From Variovorax sp. E3 (lineage in GTDB: Bacteria; Pseudomonadota; Gammaproteobacteria; Burkholderiales; Burkholderiaceae_C), in the NCBI RefSeq assembly GCF_016082275.1, contig NZ_MOWM01000027.1:1-62940 (forward strand): DNA of 62,940 bases, given 5' to 3'. This document shows positions 8,167 through 17,343 of the stretch, one piece after another (position 1 is the stretch's first letter; each line of letters opens with the position of its first letter). The position numbers and the translations under genes were made by a program. The notes under the pieces are model-generated. The model made no database searches and was not told where the DNA came from. It saw only the letters and a list, made by a program, of their open reading frames with translations.

Positions 8167-9902
8167 GTGCATTTCCTCAGACATTGCCTGCCCGCCGTTC
8201 TCGCGCTGGGCTTCGCCGTCGCGGCGACCGCCGCGCGTGCCGCCGACCCGGTGCTGCTCGTCACCGCGCCCGCCGCGCTGCAGGCCGCCGAAAAATCCGG
8301 CGCCGGCTTCGCCCGCTGGTTCGATGCGGCCACGCCGACGCCCGATGACGGCATCGCCAGCAACGAGACACTGGCGCGCTCCGCCGCGTGGCGCGCCATC
8401 GCCGGCCCGCTGGGCGACAGCCTCGCAGGCATCCAACGCCGCGACAAGCAGGCCGCGTCGGCATCTCGCGCTACCCGCACCGCCTGTTCGACGCGCGCTG
8501 GCTCACCAGCCCCGATGCGTTCTTCGAGCTGGTCGGCGTGGCCAACCGCATGGACCGCCGGCCGTTCCAGGACGGCGCCTGCGGCGAGACGCGGCTCGTG
8601 TACCGGCTGGCCTACCGCACAGCGGCAATGCAGTCGCGCCTGCCGATGACCGTCAACGTCGAGCTGCGCGGCGACGCGCCCGACGCCAGCGGCAGTTGCG
8701 CGAATGCCGCCCGCCTCTGGCAGCCGCCGCAGACCGCGACGACCGACCAAGCACTCGGCCGCTGGCTGGTGTCGGCCGACGGCCCGCTGGCGCCGCAGCG
8801 CCTGCGGCACGCGCGCATCTCGCAGGTCACGACCAACCTGCAGAGTGTGCGATGGCCCTCGGCCGTACGGCCCGACCTGGGCGGCCATGCCGAATACATG
8901 CTGCGCGCCTTCCGCTGGAACGCGGGCACGAAGCGCTACGACGTGAAGCCGCTCGAGAACACCCCCGACGTCGCCAGGCTCAAGGCCAACGCACCGCTGC
9001 GCAAGGATCTGCAGCAGTGGCTGCAACAGCCCGACAACCTGCGCGCGCTCGACGAGGCCACGCTGCAGATTCCCGACCGGTTCCTCGCGACCGAGGCCGT
9101 GTCGGTGGCGCCGCGCGGCATCGAGCGGCTCGCGAACCGGCCGTTCGCGCAGGTGTTCGCACCGGGCGACTGGCAGGCCGTGCCCGGCAGCCGCACGCTG
9201 ACGTCACCGCAGGCGATCTTGCGCCGCCTCGACGACCTGAGCTGCATGGGCTGCCACCAGAGCCGCGCGGTCGCGGGCTTCCATCTGCTGGGCGTGGACC
9301 GGCGCGGCGCATCGCGCACCTTCACCACGGGCAACGCGCTCGCGGTGCCGCATTCGCCGCACATGCAGGACGAACTGGCGCGGCGCTCGGCCTACGTGGG
9401 CGCGTCGCTGTCGACGCCCCGGCCCGATCCGTTCCGCCCGCTCGCGGAGCCGCTCGATCTGGACGCCGCTGCAACCACCGAACGCGCCACGGTCGGCGCG
9501 CGCTGCGAGCCCACGCGCATCACCGCGTCGGCCAACCCCTGGCAGGACCGCGCCGAGAAGCTGCCGCGCACGGCCTGCGAAGGCGCGGCCTCGGTGTGCG
9601 AGACCACCTCGGTGGGCTTCCCGGGCGGCATGTGCTCTGGCCCCTGCAACGCGAAGGACCCGAACGGCACCTGCGGCGGCATCGCCATCCTCAGCGACTT
9701 CAACCAGTGCCTGGCCGCGAAGAAGCCCTTCGGCGAATGCCTGAGCAAGCACACCCGGCCCGGCAACCTGCGCAGCTGCTCGGCGCAGCAGCCGTGCCGC
9801 GACGACTACATCTGCGCGCAGGCCGACGGCAAGCCCGAAGGGCATGGCGCGTGCATACCGCCGTACTTCCTGTTCCAGATGCGGGTCGACGGGCACTCTT
9901 GA
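8167..9902 (+). CDS. Secreted protein with single CxxCH heme motif and Cys-rich tail, frameshifted
   Basis: Starts at a GTG with a signal peptide (about residues 1-25, ending AARAA). The body contains one c-type heme motif (DLSCMGCHQSRAV) around the middle, followed by GFHLLGVDRRGASRTFTTGN and a C-terminal third with about 14 cysteines (CETTSVGFPGGMCSGPCN, NGTCGG, SCSAQQPCRDDYICAQ). The frame breaks near 8456: IQRRDKQA continues as GISRYPHRLFDARW in the next frame; restoring one G gives 578 residues. I do not recognise a named family. A periplasmic or outer-surface heme protein with disulfides is the best reading; a covalent heme needs the Ccm system and is inferred only from the motif. Confidence 0.6.
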
Positions 9903-9905
9903 GGC

Positions 9906-10084
9906 TCAGGCCAGGTAGCCGCCGTCGGCCGTCAGCGCGGCGCCGGTCACGAAACCCGCTTCGGGCCCCGCGAGGTACGCGACGAGGCTCGCGATCTCGT
10001 GGTCCTGCCCCGCACGATGGCCGCGCCGATGCCGCGCGATCCGCCGGTGACAAGGGCGACCTTGCCCGTGAGTGTTTTCGACAT
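9906..10084 (-). pseudogene. Remnant of an SDR (FabG-like) oxidoreductase, internally deleted
   Basis: The start codon and first 25 residues are a textbook SDR N-terminus (KVALVTGGSRGIGAAIV, the TGxxxGIG nucleotide-binding motif), but the sequence then jumps, out of frame, to a typical SDR C-terminus (DHEIASLVAYLAGPEAG, then GAALTADGGYLA and stop). The catalytic Ser-Tyr-Lys region is missing. About 560 bp appear to have been lost relative to a 245-residue SDR. Because both ends and a close TetR gene are kept, this looks like a deletion inside a formerly intact TetR-SDR pair; an assembly collapse is the alternative. Confidence 0.75.
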
Positions 10085-10166
10085 GGTGTGAACTTCCTTT
10101 TTATTGGATTGAATGATCCAGAATTGAGCCAAAAAAGCGCCCACGCAGGGCGCCGCTGTTTGCTGG

Positions 10167-10745
10167 CTAGCGCAGGCTTCGAAGGGCCATGCGTGCCACG
10201 CCGCGCAGCGCGTCGGCCGTGGCCCCGCCCCGCGCGGAAATCTTGAGCGCCGAGAGCGTGGCCGACAGGAACTGCGCCGCGGTGCGCACGTCGACGTCAC
10301 GGCCGATTTCGCCCGCCGTTTTCGCCTCGGTGACGCGGCGCTCCAGCGTGGACAGCAGCGTGCGGGCGGCGGTGTCGGTCAGCAGCGAGACCTCGTCGTC
10401 GGAGCGGCCGAACTCGCAGACGGCCCCGATGCCCAGGCAAGCCGACTCCGCCGGGCTGCCGGCCTTGGAGGCCATGGCTTCGAGCATGGCCTCCAGCCCG
10501 CGCAACGGCGAAGGCGTGCTGTTGAGCACGCGGATGTGCTCCGCCACGTTGTCCGCGATGTAGTGCTGCAGCGCCGCCAGGTAGAGCCCGCGCTTGTCGC
10601 CGAAGGTGTCGTACATGCTCTGGCGGCTGATGCCCATGGCCTGCAGCAGCACCTCGGTCGACGTGCCGTCGTAGCCGAGGTCGGAGAACACGGGAATGGC
10701 GCCCTCCAGGGCGGTTTCGCGGTCGAATGCTTTGGGTCGTGCCAT
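10167..10745 (-). CDS. TetR/AcrR family transcriptional regulator
   Basis: A 192-residue repressor with an N-terminal HTH (GYDGTSTEVLLQAMGISRQS then MYDTFGDKRGLY), the SMYDTFGDK turn being typical of TetR proteins. The C-terminal domain has the all-helical pattern seen in a TetR_C subgroup whose targets are often adjacent SDR dehydrogenases (CLGIGAVCEFGRSDDEV). It lies 82 bp upstream of, and on the same strand as, the SDR remnant, so its original target was probably that gene. The upstream region has a GATCGATC palindrome at about 10770. Confidence 0.85.
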   Translation of the reverse strand: MARPKAFDRETALEGAIPVFSDLGYDGTSTEVLLQAMGISRQSMYDTFGDKRGLYLAALQHYIADNVAEHIRVLNSTPSPLRGLEAMLEAMASKAGSPAESACLGIGAVCEFGRSDDEVSLLTDTAARTLLSTLERRVTEAKTAGEIGRDVDVRTAAQFLSATLSALKISARGGATADALRGVARMALRSLR

Positions 10746-10965
10746 GGGGCGGAGTATAGAAATTCCGGATCGATCAGTCTTCAATGGCAACTGAAAGGCC
10801 CGCCCCGCCATGCGGCCATTGCAGCGCCCGCGCCGTCGCCCTGTCGATCACCCCGCCACCTGTAATCGCGTGAAATGGATCGGCCCGTGGATGGCTGACA
10901 CAGTGCCCGGATTCGGCATGCCAGCGCAACGATTCAATGGTTCTTCAATCGGAGAAGAGGTCTAT

Positions 10966-11412
10966 ATGGGCATCGTATTTGCAGATGACTGGAACAACAT
11001 TCGCGGGCTTCAGGCCAAGCACGGATACCACTATGGCGACGACTACAACACGCTGGGCGACTGCAGTTGGCAACAGATATACGCCATGCTGATCACCTGG
11101 GCCAAAAGAGAAATCGCCAACGACCACGCCAACGAACTGCATCGCCTGGCCACGGCCGTGCTGGACGACAAGTCCAATGTCACGGTTGAACTCGGATTCC
11201 ACCAGCTACAGACTTTCGGTGCGCAGAAGTACTTCCACCTCACGGTAAGACACCCGGAAGACGGCGCGTTCCATATGTTCAGCCGGGCCGACATCTACAT
11301 GGGCCAGGTTGCGCACATCGAAAAAACCATCGAGGGCGGCACCAAGGTTCGCGACTCTTACGAAAAAAGAATCTACCTGTACCCCCAACAGGCCTATACC
11401 CCCTTGGTTTGA
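10966..11412 (+). CDS. Hypothetical protein, unusual composition
   Basis: A 148-residue protein not matched to any family I know. The start is the ATG preceded by GGAGAAGAGG. Residues are rich in Tyr, His and Asp early on (GYHYGDDYNTLGDCSWQQIY), then LGFHQLQTFGAQKYFHLTVR and a repetitive beta-like tail. Its codon use and base composition are visibly more A/T-rich than those of the neighbours, which suggests recent acquisition. No signal peptide. The upstream 220 bp to the TetR gene carry no other gene. Confidence 0.5.
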   Translation: MGIVFADDWNNIRGLQAKHGYHYGDDYNTLGDCSWQQIYAMLITWAKREIANDHANELHRLATAVLDDKSNVTVELGFHQLQTFGAQKYFHLTVRHPEDGAFHMFSRADIYMGQVAHIEKTIEGGTKVRDSYEKRIYLYPQQAYTPLV

Positions 11413-11445
11413 CCGCCGCCTGAAGACGCGCCTGAAGCGGCGCCT

Positions 11446-13230
11446 TCAAGCCTCTTCGTACCACCGGTCCTTCGCCAGCATCACGCGGTGGTGGCCGTGC
11501 CCCGACGGCATCATCGGGAAGCAGTTCTCCTGCCCCGCCACCTCGACGTTCAGAAAGAACGGCCCCTCGCTCGCCAGGCATTCGGCCAGCGCGTCTTCGA
11601 GTTCGGCCGGGTCGGTCACGCGGCGCGCGCCCCAGCCGAAGGCCTTGGCCAGCGCCACGAAGTCGGGCAACGCCTCGTTCCAGCTGTGGCTCAGGCGGTT
11701 GCCGTGGTTCAGCTCCTGCCACTGGCGCACCATGCCCATGTAGCCGTTGTTGCACAGCACCAGCTTCACCGGCACGCGGTGCTGCACCGCCGTCGACAGC
11801 TCCTGGATGTTCATGAGCACCGACGCATCGCCGCTCACGCACACGCTCAGCGCCTCGGGGTGGCCGATCTGCGCGCCGATGGCGGCCGGCAGGCCGTAGC
11901 CCATGGTCCCCGCGCCGCCCGAGGTGAGCCAGTGGCGCGGGCTGTCGAAGCGCAGGTACTGCGCGGCCCACATCTGGTGCTGGCCCACGTCGGTCGAGAC
12001 GATGGCGTCGCGCCCGCTCGCACCGATGGCGCGCTGCAGCGAAGACATCAGCTGCTGCGGCAGGATCGAATCTTCGCGCGGCTCGAAGGCCAGGCAGTCT
12101 TCGGCGCGCCAGCGTTCGATGCGCGCCCACCACGGCGCAAGCCGCTCGGGCGCGAAGCTCTCGGGCAGCAATGCCAGCAGGCCTTCGAGGATCACCGCGC
12201 AGTCGCCCACCATCGGCACGTCGACGTGCACCACCTTGTTGATGCTGCCGGGGTCGATGTCGATGTGGATCTTGCGCGCATGCGGGCAGAACTCGTCGAG
12301 CTTGCCGGTCACGCGGTCGTCGAAGCGCGCGCCGATGCACACCACCAGGTCGGCCTCGTGCATGGCCAGGTTGGCCTCGAGCATGCCGTGCATGCCCAGC
12401 ATGCCGATGAACTTGGGGTCGGACGCGGGGAACGCGCCCAGCCCCATCAGCGTGAGCGTGCAAGGCGCATGCAGGCGGTTCACCAGCTGCGTGAAAGCCT
12501 CGCAGGCCTCGGGCCCGGAGTTGATGAGCCCGCCGCCGCCGTAGATCACCGGCCGGCGCGCCGTCGAGAGCAGGTCGGCTGCGCGCTGCATCATGGCCTT
12601 GGGCGGCATCGCCGAGCGGCTGGTGCGCAGCGCGCGCAGCGGCGCGGGCTCGGGCGCGTGGCTCATGCGGTTGAGCTGGATGTCCTTCGGCACGTCGAGC
12701 AGCACCGGGCCGGGGCGGCCCGTGGTGGCGATTTCCAAGGCGCGGCGCACCAGCGAGGGCACGTCGTCGGCCGAGCGCACCTGGCGGTTCCACTTGGTCA
12801 CCGAGCGCGACATGCCCAGCGCGTCGCTCTCCTGGAAGGCCTGCGTGCCGATCACCGCGGTGGCCACCTGCCCGCTGATGCACAGCACGGGCACCGAGTC
12901 GCTCATGGCGTCGAGCAGCCCGGTGATGGTGTTGCCCACGCCGGGGCCCGACGTGACCAGCACCACGCCCACGCGGCCGGTGCTGCGCGCATAGCCTTCG
13001 GCCGCGTGCACCGCCGCCTGCTCGTGCCGCACCAGCACGTGGCGCAGCCGGGGTTCGCCGTGCAGGGCGTCGTACAGCGGCAGCGCCGCGCCGCCGGGGT
13101 AGCCAAAAATGGTGTCGACACCGCACTCGACCAGCGTGTCGAGCAGGGCTTCGGCGCCGTTGCGGATACGGGGTGGCACTTCCGGGTGGAGTGACAGGGA
13201 GGGCGTGAGGGGTAGGTCGAGCAGTCGCAT
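11446..13230 (-). CDS. Acetolactate synthase large subunit-like ThDP enzyme
   Basis: A 594-residue thiamine-diphosphate enzyme. The N-terminal PYR domain has the catalytic-Glu context ([20 protein letters not shown]); the central domain has [17 protein letters not shown]; the C-terminal PP domain has the ThDP/Mg motif beginning GDASVLMN and closing [17 protein letters not shown]. The sequence follows biosynthetic AHAS (pyruvate + pyruvate or 2-oxobutyrate to acetohydroxy acids) more than oxalyl-CoA or glyoxylate enzymes. No small regulatory subunit gene is adjacent, so it is a solitary copy. Divergent from an Lrp-type regulator, which probably senses amino acids and controls it. Confidence 0.85.
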   Translation of the reverse strand: MRLLDLPLTPSLSLHPEVPPRIRNGAEALLDTLVECGVDTIFGYPGGAALPLYDALHGEPRLRHVLVRHEQAAVHAAEGYARSTGRVGVVLVTSGPGVGNTITGLLDAMSDSVPVLCISGQVATAVIGTQAFQESDALGMSRSVTKWNRQVRSADDVPSLVRRALEIATTGRPGPVLLDVPKDIQLNRMSHAPEPAPLRALRTSRSAMPPKAMMQRAADLLSTARRPVIYGGGGLINSGPEACEAFTQLVNRLHAPCTLTLMGLGAFPASDPKFIGMLGMHGMLEANLAMHEADLVVCIGARFDDRVTGKLDEFCPHARKIHIDIDPGSINKVVHVDVPMVGDCAVILEGLLALLPESFAPERLAPWWARIERWRAEDCLAFEPREDSILPQQLMSSLQRAIGASGRDAIVSTDVGQHQMWAAQYLRFDSPRHWLTSGGAGTMGYGLPAAIGAQIGHPEALSVCVSGDASVLMNIQELSTAVQHRVPVKLVLCNNGYMGMVRQWQELNHGNRLSHSWNEALPDFVALAKAFGWGARRVTDPAELEDALAECLASEGPFFLNVEVAGQENCFPMMPSGHGHHRVMLAKDRWYEEA

Positions 13231-13295
13231 GCCGTCAATTCTTCCGGTTTGAGCGCAAAATATGCTTCTTTCTTTTGGCTCTTTGGACTCGATTC

Positions 13296-13790
13296 ATGAA
13301 GATCAATCGGCAAATCATCGGCGACAACGAAGGATCTTTCGACAAGACCGATCTGGCGATCCTCCGTGTGCTGCTGCTGGACTCGCGCAAGACCCTGCAG
13401 GAGATCGGCAACGAGGTCGGCCTGTCGCCCACCAGCTGCTGGACGCGCATCAAGAAGCTCGAGGCCACGGGCGTGATCAAGCGCTACACCATCGACGTCG
13501 ATCCGGGCAAGCTGGGCTATCACGACTCGGTGATCGTGCAGGTCACGCTCGAAAGCCACACCGACGAGACCCTCTACGACTTCGGCCGCGTGCTGGCCAC
13601 CATTCCCGAGATCCAGGAGGCCTACCTGGTGTCGGGCGACTACGACTACTACATCCGTATCGCCGTGCGCGACACGCGCGACTACGAGCGCCTGCTGCGC
13701 GAAAAGCTCTACAAGATTCCCGGCATCCGGCACAGCAAATCGCACTTCGTGCTGCGGGTCTTGAAGGAAACCAGCGTGCCGCTGATCTGA
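13296..13790 (+). CDS. Lrp/AsnC family transcriptional regulator
   Basis: A 164-residue leucine-responsive type regulator: N-terminal HTH (LQEIGNEVGLSPTSCWTRIK) and C-terminal RAM/AsnC ligand-binding domain (YHDSVIVQVTLESH, EAYLVSGDYDYYIRIAVRD). The SGDYDY loop is the conserved amino-acid pocket region. ATG at 13296 is chosen because the family usually has about 10-20 residues before the helix; an earlier TTG in frame at 13275 exists. The 65-bp gap to the divergent acetolactate synthase gene is A/T-rich for this genome, as expected for an Lrp-type control region. Confidence 0.88.
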   Translation: MKINRQIIGDNEGSFDKTDLAILRVLLLDSRKTLQEIGNEVGLSPTSCWTRIKKLEATGVIKRYTIDVDPGKLGYHDSVIVQVTLESHTDETLYDFGRVLATIPEIQEAYLVSGDYDYYIRIAVRDTRDYERLLREKLYKIPGIRHSKSHFVLRVLKETSVPLI

Positions 13791-13836
13791 GGGTGCGAAC
13801 ATCGCGGGGCACTGGAACTCCCCAAAGGATCTTCGG

Positions 13837-14475
13837 ATGTTCGACTTCTTCAAGAAAAAACCCCCGGCCGCAGCGGAAGCGGGCCGCGCGGCCCCGCCGC
13901 TCCCCTCGCCGCTTGCCGGCCGCGACGGGCACCTGGGCGCCATCGAGGCGATCACGCTCGACGGCACCATGTACTTCTTCGGCTTCGACTTTCGCAGCGA
14001 CCTCGTGCTGTCGCCCCTCATTGCCGACCCCGCGCTCATGGCCCGCTTCGCTAGCCGGCACATGACGCAGCGCGACGGCACGCACGACGAGGCCTACTGG
14101 CGCGAGCTCGTGGGCTATGCCGCCGAAGGCTCTGAGTTGTGCACCGAAGACGACGGCCGCGCCTTCGACAGCCAGGCGCTGGCCGCCACCATGGCCCGCC
14201 TGGCCCATGTGCGCCGCGAAGGCACGCCCGAGCCAGGCTTTACCGTCGAATACCACCTGCGCTACCTGCTGGGCGCGGCGGGCGGCTGGAGCGTGCCCGA
14301 AGAAGCCGGCGCCGAAGACTCCGACCTGTGGATCGCCCAGATCGCCGGCGACGAGCCGCTGGCCGGGAGCGCCACGCTGCAGGAAGTTGCCGCGCGGCTG
14401 CAGGCGCACCTGAACGCGCTGGTCGACGCCGCGCCCGGCAACTGGGCGACGCTGTTCGCAGTGCTGAAACGCTGA
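13837..14475 (+). CDS. Conserved hypothetical protein
   Basis: A 212-residue protein beginning MFDFFKKKPPAA with a Pro/Ala-rich linker, followed by a compact alpha/beta region (ITLDGTMYFFGFDFRSD, RDGTHDEAYWRELVGYAAEG, EYHLRYLLGAAGGWSVPEE). No signal peptide, membrane helix or catalytic motif is evident, and I do not recognise the family. It lies 46 bp after the Lrp gene on the same strand and may be co-transcribed with it, but nothing links the functions. Confidence 0.6.
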   Translation: MFDFFKKKPPAAAEAGRAAPPLPSPLAGRDGHLGAIEAITLDGTMYFFGFDFRSDLVLSPLIADPALMARFASRHMTQRDGTHDEAYWRELVGYAAEGSELCTEDDGRAFDSQALAATMARLAHVRREGTPEPGFTVEYHLRYLLGAAGGWSVPEEAGAEDSDLWIAQIAGDEPLAGSATLQEVAARLQAHLNALVDAAPGNWATLFAVLKR

Positions 14476-14484
14476 GGCCCGGCG

Positions 14485-15507
14485 TCAGAGCCGGATCAGC
14501 TCGACCCGCCGGTTCTTCGCCCGCCCCGCTTCGTTGTCGTTGGGCGCCACCGGCTCGGCCGCGCCGGCGCCGCGCGTGGTAAAGCGGCGCGGGTCCACCC
14601 CGGCCTTCACCAGCACCGCGATCACCGCCAGCGCGCGGCGCTTCGACAGGTCGTCGTTGTGCCTGGCTTCGCCTTGCGCGTCGGTGTGGCCCACCACCGA
14701 CAGCTTGAGCGGCGGGTTGTTGCGCATGAGCTTCGTCATTTCGTCGAGCGTGGGCTGCGACTCGGGCTTGATGATGTCCTTGTCGAGGTCGAACAGGATG
14801 CCGTAGAGGTTGATGCGCCCCGTCTCGGCCAGGCTCTTCTGCATGGCCGAGGCGTCGACGAACACGATCTTGTTGTCTTCCATCGCCTTGGTCTCGACCA
14901 CGCGCACGAAGGCGTGGTTGCCGACATCGGCGTTGTGCTCGGCCAGCGCGATGCTGGCGTACACCGTGCCCGTGGGCCCGGTCTTCTTCGCGAGCAGGTA
15001 GCGGCCGCTCACCGCGAAATAGTTGCGCGCGTAGTCGCCCCGGCTGCCCAGGCGCGGCCACTCGGGGTTGTCGAAGGCCAGCGCAAAGTCGTAGGGCGTG
15101 GTCGTGTCCACGCTGTTGGGGCGCGGCTTGTAGCAAGACGCGTTGGCCGTGCCGCAGGTGAACAGCAGCTCGAAGCCCTTGGCCTTGAGGCTGGACTCGT
15201 AGTTGCGCTGCACCTCGAGCAGCGAGCGCTCCTTGGGCAGCTTGTAGAGATAGAGCGTGACCTTGCCCTCGACCGGCAGCAGCTCGGGCTTGCCGCCGGC
15301 CCAGTTCTGGAACGGCTCCTTGATGAGGCCCACCTCGTCGTAGGCGGCGGCCTTGTAGCCGTCGAGCACGGCGCCCTCGTAGCGGCCGACCAGCGGGTGG
15401 TCCTTGCCGGGCTCGGCGGCGAATGCGCCGGTGGCCAGCGACAGCAGGGCCGCGCCGGCCAGGCGGAGGAATCGGGTGCTGAAGGCGGTCTGTGACATCG
15501 AAGGCAT
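14485..15507 (-). CDS. OmpA family protein (peptidoglycan-anchored)
   Basis: A 340-residue exported protein. A signal peptide covers about residues 1-30 (ending TGAFAAEPG). The middle (about 35-220) is an unrecognised domain with LVGRYEGAVLDGYKAAAYDE and a single Cys pair. The C-terminal 110 residues are an OmpA-like peptidoglycan-binding domain: LYGILFDLDKDIIKPES, LSVVGHTDAQGE (conserved Asp) and AKNRRVELIRL (conserved Arg). It probably tethers an envelope component to the cell wall. Start ATG at 15507 or 15498 (both in frame). Confidence 0.8.
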   Translation of the reverse strand: MPSMSQTAFSTRFLRLAGAALLSLATGAFAAEPGKDHPLVGRYEGAVLDGYKAAAYDEVGLIKEPFQNWAGGKPELLPVEGKVTLYLYKLPKERSLLEVQRNYESSLKAKGFELLFTCGTANASCYKPRPNSVDTTTPYDFALAFDNPEWPRLGSRGDYARNYFAVSGRYLLAKKTGPTGTVYASIALAEHNADVGNHAFVRVVETKAMEDNKIVFVDASAMQKSLAETGRINLYGILFDLDKDIIKPESQPTLDEMTKLMRNNPPLKLSVVGHTDAQGEARHNDDLSKRRALAVIAVLVKAGVDPRRFTTRGAGAAEPVAPNDNEAGRAKNRRVELIRL

Positions 15508-15742
15508 CGGCAAGAGCGGCGATGCGCTGCATGCTAGGGAACGCAGCCGCTGTTGTGCATTCGACGGATGGCCTATGCCGTGGCCGGACCGCCATTCGAT
15601 CGGAACGGCACGGAATGCGACCGGCGCCGCACCGAACGAAAGCAGCCGCGAACCTAGACTGGGCGTATTCCAACCACCGGGCCCCCGACATGCTTGCAAG
15701 ACGCCTTCTCCTGTTGCGGGCCTTCACCGCGCGGAGCGCACG

Positions 15743-16612
15743 TTGAACGAACGCATCGGCGCACAACCGGACGCCGTCTCTCTGGCGCGAGACATCCACG
15801 TCCGGCAAGGCGTGGGCGCCACCGCGCACGTCCTGCAAGGCAGCGGTCTTGAAATACTTCGCGCCCGTGTCGAGCAGCCCGCGCTGATACTCGTCGACAG
15901 AGGCATCAAGGCCGTGCGGGCGGAAAGAGGCGCCTCGGTTCGGGCGTTGCCGGGGCAGGCCATCGTCATCGGCGGCAACCAGACGGTCGACTTCACCAAC
16001 TCGGTCCCCGACGGCACGCACTATGAGGCGCGCTGGCTGCTCTTCGACCTTGCGCTGCTCGACGACCCCCACTACCTCGGCAGGTCCGCGCAGGCCACGC
16101 CTGCCAGCCAGAACTCGGCGCCGGTGCGCCTGCTTTCGCAGGTGCAGCCGCACCTGGTCAACGCCTTCGAGAACGCCAGGCAGGCACTGGCTCCCCAGGC
16201 AGGCATCCCCGATTCCGTCGTGCGACAGCGCCTGCTCGAAGTGATGCACTGGCTGCTGGAAGCAGGTGTCGTCTTGCACAGCGCTCCCGTGATCCCGAGC
16301 GTGTCGATCAAGGTGCGCGCGCTGATTGCCGGGCGCCTGGAGTGCGCGTGGACGGCCGAGCGTGTCGCCGGCGAACTGGCGCTGTCCGAGGCCACGCTGC
16401 GCCGCCGGCTCGCGGCGGAGGGCGCTTCGCTGACGCAGTTGCTGACAGACGCACGGATGTCCGCCGCACTCACGCTGCTGCAGGCGACGGCGCAGCCCGT
16501 GTCCGACATTGCGCGCGCCGTGGGCTACGAATCGCCCTCCCGCTTCGCCGTGCGGTTCCGCCAGCGCTTCGGCTTTGCACCGACGGCGGTTCGGGGCCAC
16601 GAGCGGCCATGA
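15743..16612 (+). CDS. AraC family transcriptional regulator
   Basis: The frame is open well upstream, but a TTG at 15743 with GGAG ten bases before it gives the best start and a 289-residue protein. The N-terminal half is a weakly conserved sensor domain; the C-terminal 100 residues hold the AraC double HTH (AERVAGELALSEATLRRRL, PVSDIARAVGYESPSRFAVR, FRQRFGFAPTAVRGH). The overall pattern resembles GadX/YqhC-like members. It precedes the GST gene by 37 bp on the same strand. The start is inferred. Confidence 0.75.
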   Translation: MNERIGAQPDAVSLARDIHVRQGVGATAHVLQGSGLEILRARVEQPALILVDRGIKAVRAERGASVRALPGQAIVIGGNQTVDFTNSVPDGTHYEARWLLFDLALLDDPHYLGRSAQATPASQNSAPVRLLSQVQPHLVNAFENARQALAPQAGIPDSVVRQRLLEVMHWLLEAGVVLHSAPVIPSVSIKVRALIAGRLECAWTAERVAGELALSEATLRRRLAAEGASLTQLLTDARMSAALTLLQATAQPVSDIARAVGYESPSRFAVRFRQRFGFAPTAVRGHERP

Positions 16613-16649
16613 ACACGCCGACTGAAAACTTCACCCACCCGAGAAACCC

Positions 16650-17290
16650 ATGATCAAGATCCACCACCTCGGCCACGGCCAATCCGAACGCGTCGTCTGG
16701 CTCTGCGAAGAGCTGGGCCTTCCCTACGAGCTTCGGCACTACACGCGCGACGCCGTCACCAGGCTCTCGCCGCCCGAACTCAAGGCGCGGCACCCGCTGG
16801 GCGCGGCGCCGCTGATCGAAGACGGCGACCTGCTGCTGGCCGAGTCGGCCGCCATCGTCGAATACATCATCGTGAAACACGGTGGTGGCCGGTTCAGCCC
16901 GGGCCCGGGCACGCGGACTACGCGGCCTTTCTCTACTGGTTCCACTTTGCCAATGGCAACCTGCAACCGGGAATGGGGCGCCTCATGCTGATCAACAGCG
17001 CGAAGCTGCCGGCGGACCATCCGGTGCGGGTGTCGGTGCAGGGCCGACTCGACCGCTTGCTGGCGCTCGTGGAGGCACGGCTGGGCGAGGTCCCCTACCT
17101 CGCGGGCCACGAGTTCACGGCGGCCGACATCATGAGCGTGTTCCCGCTCACCACGATGCGGCTGTTCCAGCCGGTCGACCTTGCGCCATATCCGAACATC
17201 CGCGCTTACTTGCAGCGCATCGGCGAGCGGCCCGCGTACCGCAGCGCAATGGCCAAGGGCGACCCGGACCTGACGCCGATGCTGAGCTGA
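16650..17290 (+). CDS. Glutathione S-transferase family protein, frameshifted
   Basis: N-terminal thioredoxin-like GSH-binding domain (MIKIHHLGHGQSERVVWLCE, with APLIEDGDLLLAESAAIVEY supplying the cis-Pro and Glu-Ser GSH contacts) and an all-helical C-terminal domain (YLAGHEFTAADIMSVFPLTT, the N-capping box). The frame breaks near 16905 in a GGGCCCGGGC stretch; the following frame reads HADYAAFLYWFHFANGNLQ. One missing base repairs it to 213 residues, the normal GST length. Substrate unknown; probable detoxification enzyme. Confidence 0.8.
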
Positions 17291-17304
17291 TCACCTCACG
17301 TCAG

Positions 17305-17343
17305 CGCATCAACGCATCAACGCATCAACGCATCAACGCATCA
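17305..17343. repeat. Octamer tandem repeat (CGCATCAA)
   Basis: Four perfect tandem copies of CGCATCAA (17305-17336) plus seven bases of a fifth. The TGA stop of the dienelactone hydrolase gene (minus strand) lies inside the fourth copy, so every repeat unit carries an equivalent stop and slippage would not change the protein. The array sits between two convergent genes. Confidence 0.9.

Noticed and set aside
17305..17343. Direct repeats as a possible CRISPR remnant
   Set aside because: Units are 8 bp and contiguous with no spacers, and no cas gene is present.
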